From assembly GCF_014635845.1 (NCBI RefSeq), contig NZ_BMDP01000002.1:1-64000 (forward strand): 64,000 nucleotides of DNA, read 5' to 3'. The translations under genes were made by a program, and so were the position numbers. The notes under the pieces are model-generated. The model saw nothing but the letters and a program-made list of their open reading frames with translations. It searched no databases and was not told the origin of the DNA. The DNA comes from Oxalicibacterium solurbis. Lineage in GTDB: Bacteria; Pseudomonadota; Gammaproteobacteria; Burkholderiales; Burkholderiaceae_D. Of this stretch, positions 53,863 through 62,136 are shown in pieces (positions within the stretch are counted from its first letter, which is position 1; each line of letters starts with the position of its first letter).

Positions 53863-55665
53863 ATGAGTTATGCCGCACCGTTGAAGGACATGCTGTTCGT
53901 ATTGAACGAACTGGCCGATCTGCCTGCCGTCAATGCCTTGCCCGGCTGCGAGGATGCGACGCCGGAGACGGTGGAAGCGGTGCTGGAGGAAAACGCGCGC
54001 TTCTGCGAGGAAGTCGTCGCGCCGCTGAACCGCATCGGCGACGAAAAGCCGAGCACGTGGAAAGAAGGCGAAGTGAAGACGACGCCGGGTTTCGCCGAGG
54101 CCTTCCATGCGTTTGCACAGGCAGGATGGCAGGGCGTACAGCATCCGGCTGAATTCGGTGGACAGGGTTTGCCGAAACTGGTGGCGACGCCGTGCATGGA
54201 AATGCTGAATGCGGCGAACCTGTCGTTTGCCTTGTGCCCGCTGCTGACCGATGGCGCGATCGAAGCGCTGATGACGGCGGGCTCCGAAGAGCAGAAGCAG
54301 CGCTTCCTGCCGAACTTCGTTGCCGGAAAATGGACTGGCACGATGAACCTGACCGAACCGCAGGCCGGCTCCGATCTGGCGATGGTGCGTTCGCGCGCGG
54401 AGCCGCAGGGCGACGGTACCTATCGCATTTTCGGCACGAAGATCTTCATCACCTACGGCGAGCACGACATGGCCGAGAACATCGTGCATCTGGTGCTGGC
54501 GCGATTGCCGGATGCACCAGAGGGTGTGAAGGGCATCTCGTTGTTCCTCGTGCCGAAATACCTGGTGAATGCCGACGGTTCGCTCGGCGCACGCAACGAC
54601 GTGCAATGCATCTCGATCGAGCACAAGCTCGGTATCAAGGCCAGCCCGACGGCAATGCTGCAGTTCGGCGATCGCGGCGGCGCGATCGGCACGCTGGTCG
54701 GGCAGGAAAATCGCGGACTGGAAACGATGTTCGTGATGATGAACGCGGCGCGCTTCGCGGTGGGCGTGCAGGGCATCGGCGTGGCCGAGCGTGCGTATCA
54801 GAAGGCGGTGCAGTACGCGAAGGAGCGCGTGCAGTCGAAGGACCTCGAAGGTTCGGCGACGGCGGTGTCGATTATCCATCAGCCGGATGTGCGGCGCATG
54901 CTGATGTCGATGAAGGCGCAGATCGAGGCGGCACGCGCGCTGGCTTACGTGGCGGCGGCGAAAGTCGATGTCGCGCATCATCATCCGGATGCGGATGTTC
55001 GCGCAGCGAACGAAGCGGTCTACGAATACATGGTGCCGATCATCAAGGGCTGGTCCACCGAGATGGCAATCGACGTTGCCTCGACCGGCGTGCAGATCCA
55101 TGGTGGCATGGGCTTCATCGAGGAAACCGGCGCCGCCCAGTTCTATCGCGATGCGCGCATTCTGACGATCTACGAAGGCACGACGGCGATCCAGGCCAAC
55201 GATCTGGTCGGCCGCAAGACGGTGCGCGACGGTGGCGCGGTGGCGAAGGAAATCGTTGCCGATGTGATGCGCACGGCGAATGAATTGCTGGAAGCATCGT
55301 CGCAGGAAGGTGCAGCGGATTTCGCGGCGATTCATGCGCAGTTGACCGAAGCGGCGCAGGCATTGTCGGACGTGGCGGATTACGTCGTCGCCAACGTGCA
55401 GTCCGATATCAAGGGCGTGTTCGCCGGTAGCGTGCCGTACCTGAAGCTGGCTGGCATTGTGCTCGGTGGCTGGCAGATGGCGCGTGCGGCGTTGGCGGCG
55501 CATCGCAAGCTCGTCAGCGGCGATGGTGATGCGGCCTTTTATCGCACCAAACTGACGACGGCGCGTTTCTTCGCCGACCATTTCCTGTCACAGGCCGATG
55601 GCTATCGCAGCGCCATCGTCGGTGGCAACGCGGGCATGCTGGCGCTGGAAGAAGACCAGTTCTGA
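53863..55665 (+). CDS. Acyl-CoA dehydrogenase
   Basis: A 600-residue acyl-CoA dehydrogenase of the long form, with the C-terminal extension seen in FadE-like bacterial enzymes. FAD-binding blocks are WTGTMNLTEPQAGSDLAMV, TKIFITYGEHDMAEN and IHGGMGFIEETGAAQFYRDA, and the catalytic glutamate would be in ILTIYEGTTAIQANDLVGRK. It oxidises acyl-CoA to 2-enoyl-CoA and passes electrons to the ETF encoded upstream. The chain-length preference cannot be judged. It is separated from etfA by a long inverted repeat. Confidence 0.95.
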   Translation: MSYAAPLKDMLFVLNELADLPAVNALPGCEDATPETVEAVLEENARFCEEVVAPLNRIGDEKPSTWKEGEVKTTPGFAEAFHAFAQAGWQGVQHPAEFGGQGLPKLVATPCMEMLNAANLSFALCPLLTDGAIEALMTAGSEEQKQRFLPNFVAGKWTGTMNLTEPQAGSDLAMVRSRAEPQGDGTYRIFGTKIFITYGEHDMAENIVHLVLARLPDAPEGVKGISLFLVPKYLVNADGSLGARNDVQCISIEHKLGIKASPTAMLQFGDRGGAIGTLVGQENRGLETMFVMMNAARFAVGVQGIGVAERAYQKAVQYAKERVQSKDLEGSATAVSIIHQPDVRRMLMSMKAQIEAARALAYVAAAKVDVAHHHPDADVRAANEAVYEYMVPIIKGWSTEMAIDVASTGVQIHGGMGFIEETGAAQFYRDARILTIYEGTTAIQANDLVGRKTVRDGGAVAKEIVADVMRTANELLEASSQEGAADFAAIHAQLTEAAQALSDVADYVVANVQSDIKGVFAGSVPYLKLAGIVLGGWQMARAALAAHRKLVSGDGDAAFYRTKLTTARFFADHFLSQADGYRSAIVGGNAGMLALEEDQF

Positions 55666-55680
55666 CGGTTCCGGTAATGG

Positions 55681-56052
55681 TCAGCGCAGCCGGCCGATAT
55701 AACCGCGATCGACCTCGTCGTCGGTGCCGGGCGTGGCAGCCGGTGATTGCGGCGCAGGTGCTGGCGGTGTTTCCGCCAGTCGCGACAGCAACGGCTGGCG
55801 CGGCGCCAGCACGGTGAACAGGCCGTCATCGCCAAAGAAGATCTCCTGCAGCTTTGTGCTCAGTTCGTGCAGGTCCGCATTGTCCGAACCTGCGGTCATT
55901 TCCAGCACGTAGCGGCAATAGCCAGGATCGATGCGCATGTATTCGATATCCGTCACGCGGCCGCTGTGGCGGCGCAGCGTGACGTGCAGCCGCCCCATCA
56001 GCGCGAAGGCGTGGTTTTCCTGTTCGGCGCGTGTGTGGTGTGCGTCGCTCAT
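55681..56052 (-). CDS. Hypothetical protein coupled to amtB
   Basis: A 123-residue soluble protein: an N-terminal domain of about 80 residues (LHVTLRRHSGRVTDIEYMRI, then LHELSTKLQEIFFGDDGLFT) and a Pro/Ala-rich tail. No family is recognised. Its start overlaps the end of the ammonium-transporter gene by 4 nt, so it is made with it. This is where a GlnK-type PII protein would be expected, but it lacks PII motifs. Confidence 0.65.
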   Translation of the reverse strand: MSDAHHTRAEQENHAFALMGRLHVTLRRHSGRVTDIEYMRIDPGYCRYVLEMTAGSDNADLHELSTKLQEIFFGDDGLFTVLAPRQPLLSRLAETPPAPAPQSPAATPGTDDEVDRGYIGRLR

Positions 56053-57497
56053 AGTACGTGCTCACCATGCTGTTCCAGATCGAGGCCGTCGCGCTCGGCT
56101 TCTTCCGTCACGCGCAGGCCGACCAGCGCCTTGACGATGCCGAGGATGATGGCGGTCATCACGGCGGAGAAGGCGATCGTCACGATGACGCCGAATGCCT
56201 GGTTGCCAAACGAACTTTCGGCACCGCCGATTTCCTTGACTGCAAAGACGCCGGTCAGCAACGCGCCGACGATGCCGCCGATCGCATGTACGCCGAACAC
56301 GTCCAGCGAATCGTCGTAGCCGAACATGGATTTCAGCGACGTTGCGCCCCAATAACAGGCGACGCCGGCCGCCGCGCCGATCGCCAGCGCGCCGCTGATG
56401 CCGACGAAGCCGGATGCCGGCGTGATCGCGACCAGGCCCGATACTGCGCCCGACACCATGCCGAGTACCGACGGTTTGCCGCGCCGCAGCCATTCGGCGA
56501 ACATCCACGCCAGCGCAGCGACCGCGGTGGCTAGTTGCGTGACCAGCATCGCCATGCCGGCGCGGCCGTCGGCGGCGACGGCGGAGCCGGCGTTGAAACC
56601 GAACCAGCCGACCCACAGCAGGCAGGCGCCGATCACGGTCAGCACCAGGTTGTGCGGCGGCATCGGTTCGCGGCCGAAGCCGGTGCGCGGGCCGATGATG
56701 ACGGCGGCGATCAGGCCGGAGATGCCGGCATTGATGTGCACCACGGTGCCGCCAGCGAAATCGAGCACGCCGCGTCCGGCCAGCCAGCCGCCCGGCTCCC
56801 ACACCCAGTGCGCCACCGGCGCATAGACGAATACCGACCACAGCGCCATGAAGATCAGCAGCGCCGAGAATTTCATCCGTTCCGCGAATGCGCCGGTGAT
56901 CAGCGCCGGCGTGATGATGGCGAAAGTCATCTGGAACATGACGAATACGCTTTCGGGAATCGTCGGCGCAATCTCGCTGACGGTGACCTTGCCGGCTTCC
57001 TTCATGAAGGCCATGCCGTCCAGCAGCACGCGGTCCAGCCCGCCGATGTAGGGCGAGCCGGGCGTGAAGGCGAGGCTGTAGCCGATCACGACCCACAGCA
57101 CGGTGACCAGGCAGGTGACGGCAAAGCTCTGTGCCATCGTTGCCAGCACGTTCTTCTTGCGCACCATGCCAGCGTAGAACAGCGCCAAGCCGGGAATCGT
57201 CATCAGCAGCACCAGCGCGGTCGAGGTCAGCATCCAGGCGGTATCGCCGGGATTGAGCTTGGCGGCATCGACCAGCGTTGGCCGGGTCAGCGGTTTCTCC
57301 TGCTGTGCAATTGGTTCGGCGACGGCCGGCGTTTCTTCGGAATCGTCGATCAGCGGCGTCGCTATGAGGGGCGGGACAGGAGTAATTGGCGTTTCCGCGA
57401 CGGGCGGTGTGTCCGGCACATTCTGCGCCGATGCGATGGGGGAGAGGCTGGCGGCCAGAACGACCATTGTCAGCAATGCAACGAAACGTGTGCGCAT
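56049..57497 (-). CDS. amtB: Ammonium transporter AmtB
   Basis: A 482-residue transporter. The N-terminus MRTRFVALLTMVVLAASLSP is a signal peptide, followed by an acidic/Pro-rich linker of about 60 residues and eleven hydrophobic helices. Family blocks are LFYAGMVRKKNVLATMAQSF, AVGFxG-like stretches, DFAGGTVVHINAGISGLIAA and DDSLDVFGVHAIGGIVGAL with the pore histidines. It passes ammonium or ammonia into the cell when nitrogen is scarce. The exported linker is longer than in E. coli AmtB. No glnK is adjacent; a small unknown protein is coupled instead. Confidence 0.95.
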   Translation of the reverse strand: MRTRFVALLTMVVLAASLSPIASAQNVPDTPPVAETPITPVPPLIATPLIDDSEETPAVAEPIAQQEKPLTRPTLVDAAKLNPGDTAWMLTSTALVLLMTIPGLALFYAGMVRKKNVLATMAQSFAVTCLVTVLWVVIGYSLAFTPGSPYIGGLDRVLLDGMAFMKEAGKVTVSEIAPTIPESVFVMFQMTFAIITPALITGAFAERMKFSALLIFMALWSVFVYAPVAHWVWEPGGWLAGRGVLDFAGGTVVHINAGISGLIAAVIIGPRTGFGREPMPPHNLVLTVIGACLLWVGWFGFNAGSAVAADGRAGMAMLVTQLATAVAALAWMFAEWLRRGKPSVLGMVSGAVSGLVAITPASGFVGISGALAIGAAAGVACYWGATSLKSMFGYDDSLDVFGVHAIGGIVGALLTGVFAVKEIGGAESSFGNQAFGVIVTIAFSAVMTAIILGIVKALVGLRVTEEAERDGLDLEQHGEHVL

Positions 57498-57932
57498 GAA
57501 GGCTTCCTTGTTGCGATATGTTGTGTTTCATAAAAGCACTATGTGTGCCATGAAAAAAACAGAAAAACGGCGGTGAGCGGCATGCAGATATGGCGCCGGT
57601 TGCACTCCGCTTGCGCATGCGCGGTGCGGCTGCGCAACGGTGGGGCAGGAAAGTGCGAGTGCCGGGAGGCGGTGCTGGCGGCGGATTGTTGCTATTTGCT
57701 TAATGACGCGGATGGCCGGTTTGTCGGGAACAACAACACTAGTTGCCGTGCCATGCTGCTCGAAGTTGCAGTAGGGGGGGTGTACAGGCTATAATTTGCG
57801 GCTTTTCCCACGTTTCGACGGTTGGCCGATGTTTTGTCGGTTGATTGTTCAATTCGATGGGCGTCGTCGAACCCTGTGGTTATCCGAGGATTCGGCGGTT
57901 TATTGATTAAAAATCCCGATATCGGAAAAATT
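57498..57932. other. Intergenic region between amtB and rpsP
   Basis: About 435 bases with no convincing gene. The left part should hold the amtB promoter, but no sigma-54 (GG-N10-GC) or sigma-70 box could be assigned with confidence. The right part holds the rpsP promoter and a leader of about 135 bases. Confidence 0.4.
57767..57795 (+). promoter_or_regulatory. Sigma-70 promoter of the rpsP-rplS operon
   Basis: TTGCAG (57767-57772) and TATAAT (57790-57795) with a 17-base spacer form a near-consensus promoter, the best in the window. Transcription would start about 130 bases before rpsP, leaving a leader that could carry ribosomal control. Confidence 0.85.
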
Positions 57933-58181
57933 ATGGTCGTTATTCGTTTAGCTCGTGGCGGCGCCAAAAAGCGCCCGTTCTACAACATCGTTGCAACCGA
58001 TTCGCGCAACCGTCGCGATGGTCGTTTCATCGAGCGCATCGGCTTCTACAACCCGGTTGCATCGGGCAAGGAAGAAACCGTTCGCATCGCTCAAGATCGT
58101 CTGTCGTACTGGCAAGGCGTTGGCGCACAACTGTCGCCGACCGTTGCTCGCCTGGTCGAAACCGGTAAAGTCGCTGCTTGA
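57933..58181 (+). CDS. rpsP: Ribosomal protein bS16
   Basis: An 82-residue small-subunit protein: [20 protein letters not shown], then [16 protein letters not shown] and [12 protein letters not shown]. It is a core bS16 protein. It is the first gene of the rpsP-rimM-trmD-rplS operon, preceded by a good promoter. The ATG at 57933 is the family start; longer frames are rejected. Confidence 0.98.
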   Translation: MVVIRLARGGAKKRPFYNIVATDSRNRRDGRFIERIGFYNPVASGKEETVRIAQDRLSYWQGVGAQLSPTVARLVETGKVAA

Positions 58182-58240
58182 TTCAAGCAGTCGAACACAG
58201 TTAATAGCTGTTCAGGTTTGTCTGATCGGAGCCGCTCGGG

Positions 58241-58765
58241 ATGAAAATTCCTGAAGATCTGGTGCTGGTCGGGCACATTACCGGTGCGTACGGGCTGCAA
58301 GGCTGGGTGCGCATCAGGCCGTATTCGGACGATGCCGACGCGCTGCTGAACGCACGCACGTGGTGGCTGGACAAACCGGCCATGCTGGATGTGGAAGTCA
58401 TGCAGTCCCGCATGCATACCGCCGATGTGGTGGCCAAGCTGATGGGCGTGGCGGATCGCGATGCTGCCGAAGCGCTGAAAGGCGCGACAGTGCAGGTCGC
58501 ACGCAGCCACTTCCCGGCATTGTCGGACAACGAATTCTATTGGATCGATCTGATCGGCCTGGAAGTCGAGAATCTGCAAGGCCAGCATCTGGGTTCCGTG
58601 CGTGATCTGATGGACAACGGTGCGCATCCGATTCTGCGTGTGACACCGACAGTCGCAACGGAAGACAAGCCGCAGGAAATGCTGATTCCCTTCGTCGAAC
58701 AGTTTGTCATCACGGTCGACAAGGCTGCAAAGAAGATTACGGTGGACTGGGGATTCGATTACTGA
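58241..58765 (+). CDS. rimM: 16S rRNA processing protein RimM
   Basis: A 174-residue protein (E. coli 182). The N-terminal barrel begins [20 protein letters not shown], and the PRC-like C-terminal barrel follows ([13 protein letters not shown], then ILRVTPTV and [11 protein letters not shown]). It helps assemble the 30S subunit head with S19. It lies 59 nt after rpsP and 37 nt before trmD. Confidence 0.97.
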   Translation: MKIPEDLVLVGHITGAYGLQGWVRIRPYSDDADALLNARTWWLDKPAMLDVEVMQSRMHTADVVAKLMGVADRDAAEALKGATVQVARSHFPALSDNEFYWIDLIGLEVENLQGQHLGSVRDLMDNGAHPILRVTPTVATEDKPQEMLIPFVEQFVITVDKAAKKITVDWGFDY

Positions 58766-58802
58766 GTCCCATGACTGGATTCCGGAGCGAGGAGTAGGCG
58801 GG

Positions 58803-59555
58803 ATGCAATTCGATGTCGTCACGCTGTTCCCGGAAATGTTCACGGCGATCACGCAGTCGGGCATCACGCGACGCGCGTTCGAGCAAAAGAGTTGTAACTT
58901 GTCGCTGTGGAATCCGCGCGATTTCACGACCGACAAGCATCGCACCGTCGATGACCGGCCCTATGGCGGCGGTCCCGGCATGGTGATGATGGTCAAACCG
59001 CTGGAAGCAGCGGTAAAGGCAGCCAAGGCAAGACAGATTGGCGCGGAGCTGCCGGTACCGAAGGTGATTTATCTGTCGCCGCAAGGCAAGCCGCTGACAC
59101 ATGAACGCGTGATGCAGCTGGCAGTAGAACCCGGCCTGATATTGCTGTGCGGTCGCTACGAAGCGGTCGATCAGCGTTTTCTGGATCGTTGCGTGGACGA
59201 GGAAGTCAGCCTTGGCGATTTCGTTCTTTCCGGCGGCGAACTGCCGGCGATGGCGCTGATGGATGCGGTGATCCGCCAGCTGCCCGGTGTACTGAACGAC
59301 GATGCTTCGGCAGTGGAAGACAGTTTCGTCAACGGTTTGCTGGATTGCCCGCATTACACGCGGCCTGAAGTGCATGAAGATGAAGCGGTGCCGTCGGTTC
59401 TGATGGGCGGCAACCACGCCGAGATCGAAAAGTGGCGACGCGAGCGAGCGCTGGAAGCGACCGCAAGGAAACGTCCCGACCTGATCGGCAAGGCACGCGA
59501 GGCAGGATTGCTGACGCGGGCCGACGAAAAGTTTTTGAGCAGTCTGAAGTCGTAG
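58803..59555 (+). CDS. trmD: tRNA (guanine-N1-)-methyltransferase TrmD
   Basis: A 250-residue SPOUT methyltransferase. [20 protein letters not shown], the [18 protein letters not shown] block, the deep-trefoil-knot SAM site [13 protein letters not shown] and [20 protein letters not shown] identify it. It methylates G37 of several tRNAs to keep the reading frame. The ATG at 58803 is the family start. Confidence 0.98.
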   Translation: MQFDVVTLFPEMFTAITQSGITRRAFEQKSCNLSLWNPRDFTTDKHRTVDDRPYGGGPGMVMMVKPLEAAVKAAKARQIGAELPVPKVIYLSPQGKPLTHERVMQLAVEPGLILLCGRYEAVDQRFLDRCVDEEVSLGDFVLSGGELPAMALMDAVIRQLPGVLNDDASAVEDSFVNGLLDCPHYTRPEVHEDEAVPSVLMGGNHAEIEKWRRERALEATARKRPDLIGKAREAGLLTRADEKFLSSLKS

Positions 59556-59690
59556 TAAAAAATTCGCCGTTGCGGTAATCCGTTGCGGCAATCGTGCAGG
59601 GAATCAGTCGATCCCTGCAATTTGCAAACCCCATCCTCTACCGGGCATCAGCAGCAAGCAGCGCCGGCATGATGGTTACAGGAGTAGAAA

Positions 59691-60077
59691 ATGGATCTGA
59701 TCCAGCAACTCGAGCAGGAAGAAATCGCCCGTCTCGGCAAGAACATCCCCGACTTCGCGCCGGGTGATACGGTCATCGTCAGCGTCAACGTGGTCGAAGG
59801 CACCCGCAAGCGTGCACAGGCATACGAAGGCGTCGTGATCTCGCGTCGCAACCGTGGTTTGAACTCGAACTTCATCGTTCGCAAGATCTCGTCGGGTGAA
59901 GGCGTGGAACGTACGTTCCAGCTGTACTCGCCGCTGATCGCGTCGATCGAAGTCAAGCGTCGCGGTGACGTACGTCGTGCGAAGCTGTACTACCTGCGCG
60001 ACCGTTCGGGCAAATCGGCACGTATCAAGGAAAAACTGCCGAACCGCCGCAACGCTGCTGCAAAAAGCGCAGAATAA
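59691..60077 (+). CDS. rplS: Ribosomal protein bL19
   Basis: A 128-residue large-subunit protein, slightly longer than the E. coli protein (115). It starts [20 protein letters not shown] and contains [36 protein letters not shown] and [20 protein letters not shown]. It sits at the 30S-50S interface. It ends the operon and is followed by a strong terminator 64 bases later. Confidence 0.98.
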   Translation: MDLIQQLEQEEIARLGKNIPDFAPGDTVIVSVNVVEGTRKRAQAYEGVVISRRNRGLNSNFIVRKISSGEGVERTFQLYSPLIASIEVKRRGDVRRAKLYYLRDRSGKSARIKEKLPNRRNAAAKSAE

Positions 60078-60141
60078 TTGCTTCGGCCGGAATTGCCGGC
60101 CGAAGCAATGCCATGCGTCGGAAGCTTTCGGGCTTCCATTG

Positions 60142-60167
60142 AAAAACCCCGCTTCGGCGGGGTTTTT
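60142..60167 (+). terminator. Intrinsic terminator of the rpsP-rplS operon
   Basis: AAAAACCCCGC (60142-60152) pairs with GCGGGGTTTTT (60157-60167) around a TTCG tetraloop, followed by more pyrimidines. Both arms are perfect. Confidence 0.95.
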
Positions 60168-60308
60168 CTTTTGCGCGCGGTAACGCTCGGCATGCTGTTC
60201 TCGGATGCATTGTGCGGCCGGGAAGTGCGCAATGCATCGACGGCGAATCGGATGGATAGCGTTGTGCGTTTTCCTTCGTTTCTTCTTTTCTGCCGCCCGC
60301 AGTACGCA

Positions 60309-61721
60309 TCACGGATCGATATCGCCTTTTGCCGCAGTCTCGCCATCGATGATCTGGAACTTGCGCATCTTTTCCCACAACACCTTGCGGCTCATCTTCA
60401 GGTGGTTGGCTGTGTCCTGCCGCCGCCAGTTGTGCGCATCGAGTGCTTCGATGATGCGCTGGCGATCGGCCATGTCCCATTTGCGACGCGTGCCGTCGTT
60501 CTCGATTTCCTGCAGTTCATCGCGAAATTCGCGCAATGCGACGAACACGCGATCAATTGCATCGCGGTCCCAGTCGCCGAACTGGCGATGGATGATCGTA
60601 ATGCGTTCGGCGATGTTGCGCAGTTCGCGCACGTTGCCGACGAAGCGCGTGTTCGCAACCATGCGAATCAGCCAGTCCGGGATGGTGATCGGTGATGCCT
60701 CACCGTTCTTGTCGTTATCGGGCTGATGGCTCAGCATGCGCTGCACGATGTGCGAGAAGATAGCGATCTTGTCGGTCTCACCGCGCTCCTGCAGGCTCGG
60801 TACGCGCAGTTCGATGACTGCCATCCGGTAGTAGAGATCGGAGCGGAACATTTCCTGCCGCACCAGTTCGCGCAGATTACGATTGGTGGCGGCGACCAGA
60901 CGGAAATCGACGCTGATCTCGGTAGCCGATCCCAAGCGCGTGACCTTGCTCTGTTCCAGCACGCGCAACAGTTTCACCTGCTGGTACAGCGGTAGATCTC
61001 CGATCTCGTCGAGGAACAGCGTGCCGCCGTCGGCCTGCTCGAAATAGCCCTTGTGCGCCAGCATCGCGCCGGTGAACGCACCTTTTGCATGGCCGAAGAA
61101 ATGCGATTCGAACAGGCCGTCCGGAATCGCGCCGCAGTTGACGGCGACGAACGGGCCTTTGCCGTAATGACTATGTTGATCGTGCAGCAGCCGTGCGATG
61201 CGTTCCTTGCCGACGCCGGTTTCGCCGGAGATCAGCACGTTGGAATCGCAGTCGGCAAATGTTTCCGCTTCTTTCAGCAAGGCCTTCATCACGTCGGATT
61301 CGGCGATCAGCGGATCGTGTTCCTGTGCCGACTTGCCGTGAAGATGCAATTCTCCCGCCAGCGCGAAGACCTGGCGCCGCAGTTCCGCGCAGGTGAAATC
61401 CAGCATCAGAATGTGTGAATATTCGGGCGGGTAGACGCGCGAATCGTAGGCGCGCGGCGCTTCGGCGACCCAGATGACCGGCATGCCGTGCGTGCGCTGC
61501 CAATCCTGTGCATCGAAACCGGAGCTGTCGATGACGGTAACCGAGATGATGGCAATCGCCGTCGATTGCGCCACCTGTTCCGGCAGCGGCTCCATGCCGT
61601 CGGCGCGTATGACATCGACATCTGCGCTGACCAGACAGCGCGCGATGCGATCGAAAATATCGGACTTGCCTTCCCAGACGTAGATGTCGATATTTTCCTG
61701 TGGAGGCTTGTTCTTGATCAT
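60309..61721 (-). CDS. Sigma-54-dependent transcriptional activator with degenerate receiver domain
   Basis: A 470-residue NtrC-like protein. Residues about 10-120 look like a receiver fold, but the conserved Asp/Lys set is missing ([19 protein letters not shown] region). The AAA+ domain is intact: Walker A GETGVGKE (166-173), the sigma-54-contact GAFTGA (214-219), Walker [13 protein letters not shown] (232-243) and the arginine finger region. A C-terminal helix-turn-helix ([20 protein letters not shown], then [14 protein letters not shown]) follows. It should activate a -24/-12 promoter without classical phosphorylation. It overlaps the DUF4282 gene by 4 nt and is close to a TadG gene, so pilus control is inferred. 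Confidence 0.93.
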   Translation of the reverse strand: MIKNKPPQENIDIYVWEGKSDIFDRIARCLVSADVDVIRADGMEPLPEQVAQSTAIAIISVTVIDSSGFDAQDWQRTHGMPVIWVAEAPRAYDSRVYPPEYSHILMLDFTCAELRRQVFALAGELHLHGKSAQEHDPLIAESDVMKALLKEAETFADCDSNVLISGETGVGKERIARLLHDQHSHYGKGPFVAVNCGAIPDGLFESHFFGHAKGAFTGAMLAHKGYFEQADGGTLFLDEIGDLPLYQQVKLLRVLEQSKVTRLGSATEISVDFRLVAATNRNLRELVRQEMFRSDLYYRMAVIELRVPSLQERGETDKIAIFSHIVQRMLSHQPDNDKNGEASPITIPDWLIRMVANTRFVGNVRELRNIAERITIIHRQFGDWDRDAIDRVFVALREFRDELQEIENDGTRRKWDMADRQRIIEALDAHNWRRQDTANHLKMSRKVLWEKMRKFQIIDGETAAKGDIDP

Positions 61722-62107
61722 GCCGTTCCTCGATCGTCAAAAGGAGGTGCCGGCTTTTTCAGCAGAAACAATGGTGGCGGCACAGACTGTTCCTCCTCCG
61801 TCGCATCCTGCCGATGCGACAGCAGGTCGCGAATCTCGATCAGCCGCGCATGGAGGTTGAAGGCGAGTACCAGTATTTCGCTGAGCAGGCGCCACAGAAG
61901 CAGGGAAAGCAGAGTGGCACCTATCGTCAATGATATTCGTGCGTTTCCCGGTACGGAGGCATCGAGCGCATTGAACAGGATGCCGCACCCGGCGCCGATG
62001 ATGGCGATGAAGCCGACCCAGTAGATCAGCCTGATCAGAAAAGGGGCGATCAGGTAGTCCATGTTGAGATAGCGGAAAAATCTGGCTGCAGAATCAGAGA
62101 ATTGCAT
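61718..62107 (-). CDS. DUF4282 membrane protein
   Basis: A 129-residue protein with two or three hydrophobic helices ([20 protein letters not shown] and [20 protein letters not shown]) followed by [20 protein letters not shown], the DUF4282 pattern. The function is unknown. The ATG at 62107 starts the conserved region. It is 29 nt after the TadG-like gene and overlaps the sigma-54 regulator by 4 nt, so the three may share a transcript. Confidence 0.85.
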   Translation of the reverse strand: MQFSDSAARFFRYLNMDYLIAPFLIRLIYWVGFIAIIGAGCGILFNALDASVPGNARISLTIGATLLSLLLWRLLSEILVLAFNLHARLIEIRDLLSHRQDATEEEQSVPPPLFLLKKPAPPFDDRGTA

Positions 62108-62136
62108 GGTCGATGCTCCGTTCACATGAAGAATGT

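Noticed and set aside
53851-55581. 576-residue open frame antisense to the acyl-CoA dehydrogenase
   Set aside because: Shadow frame with His/Arg-rich translation; the dehydrogenase is certain.
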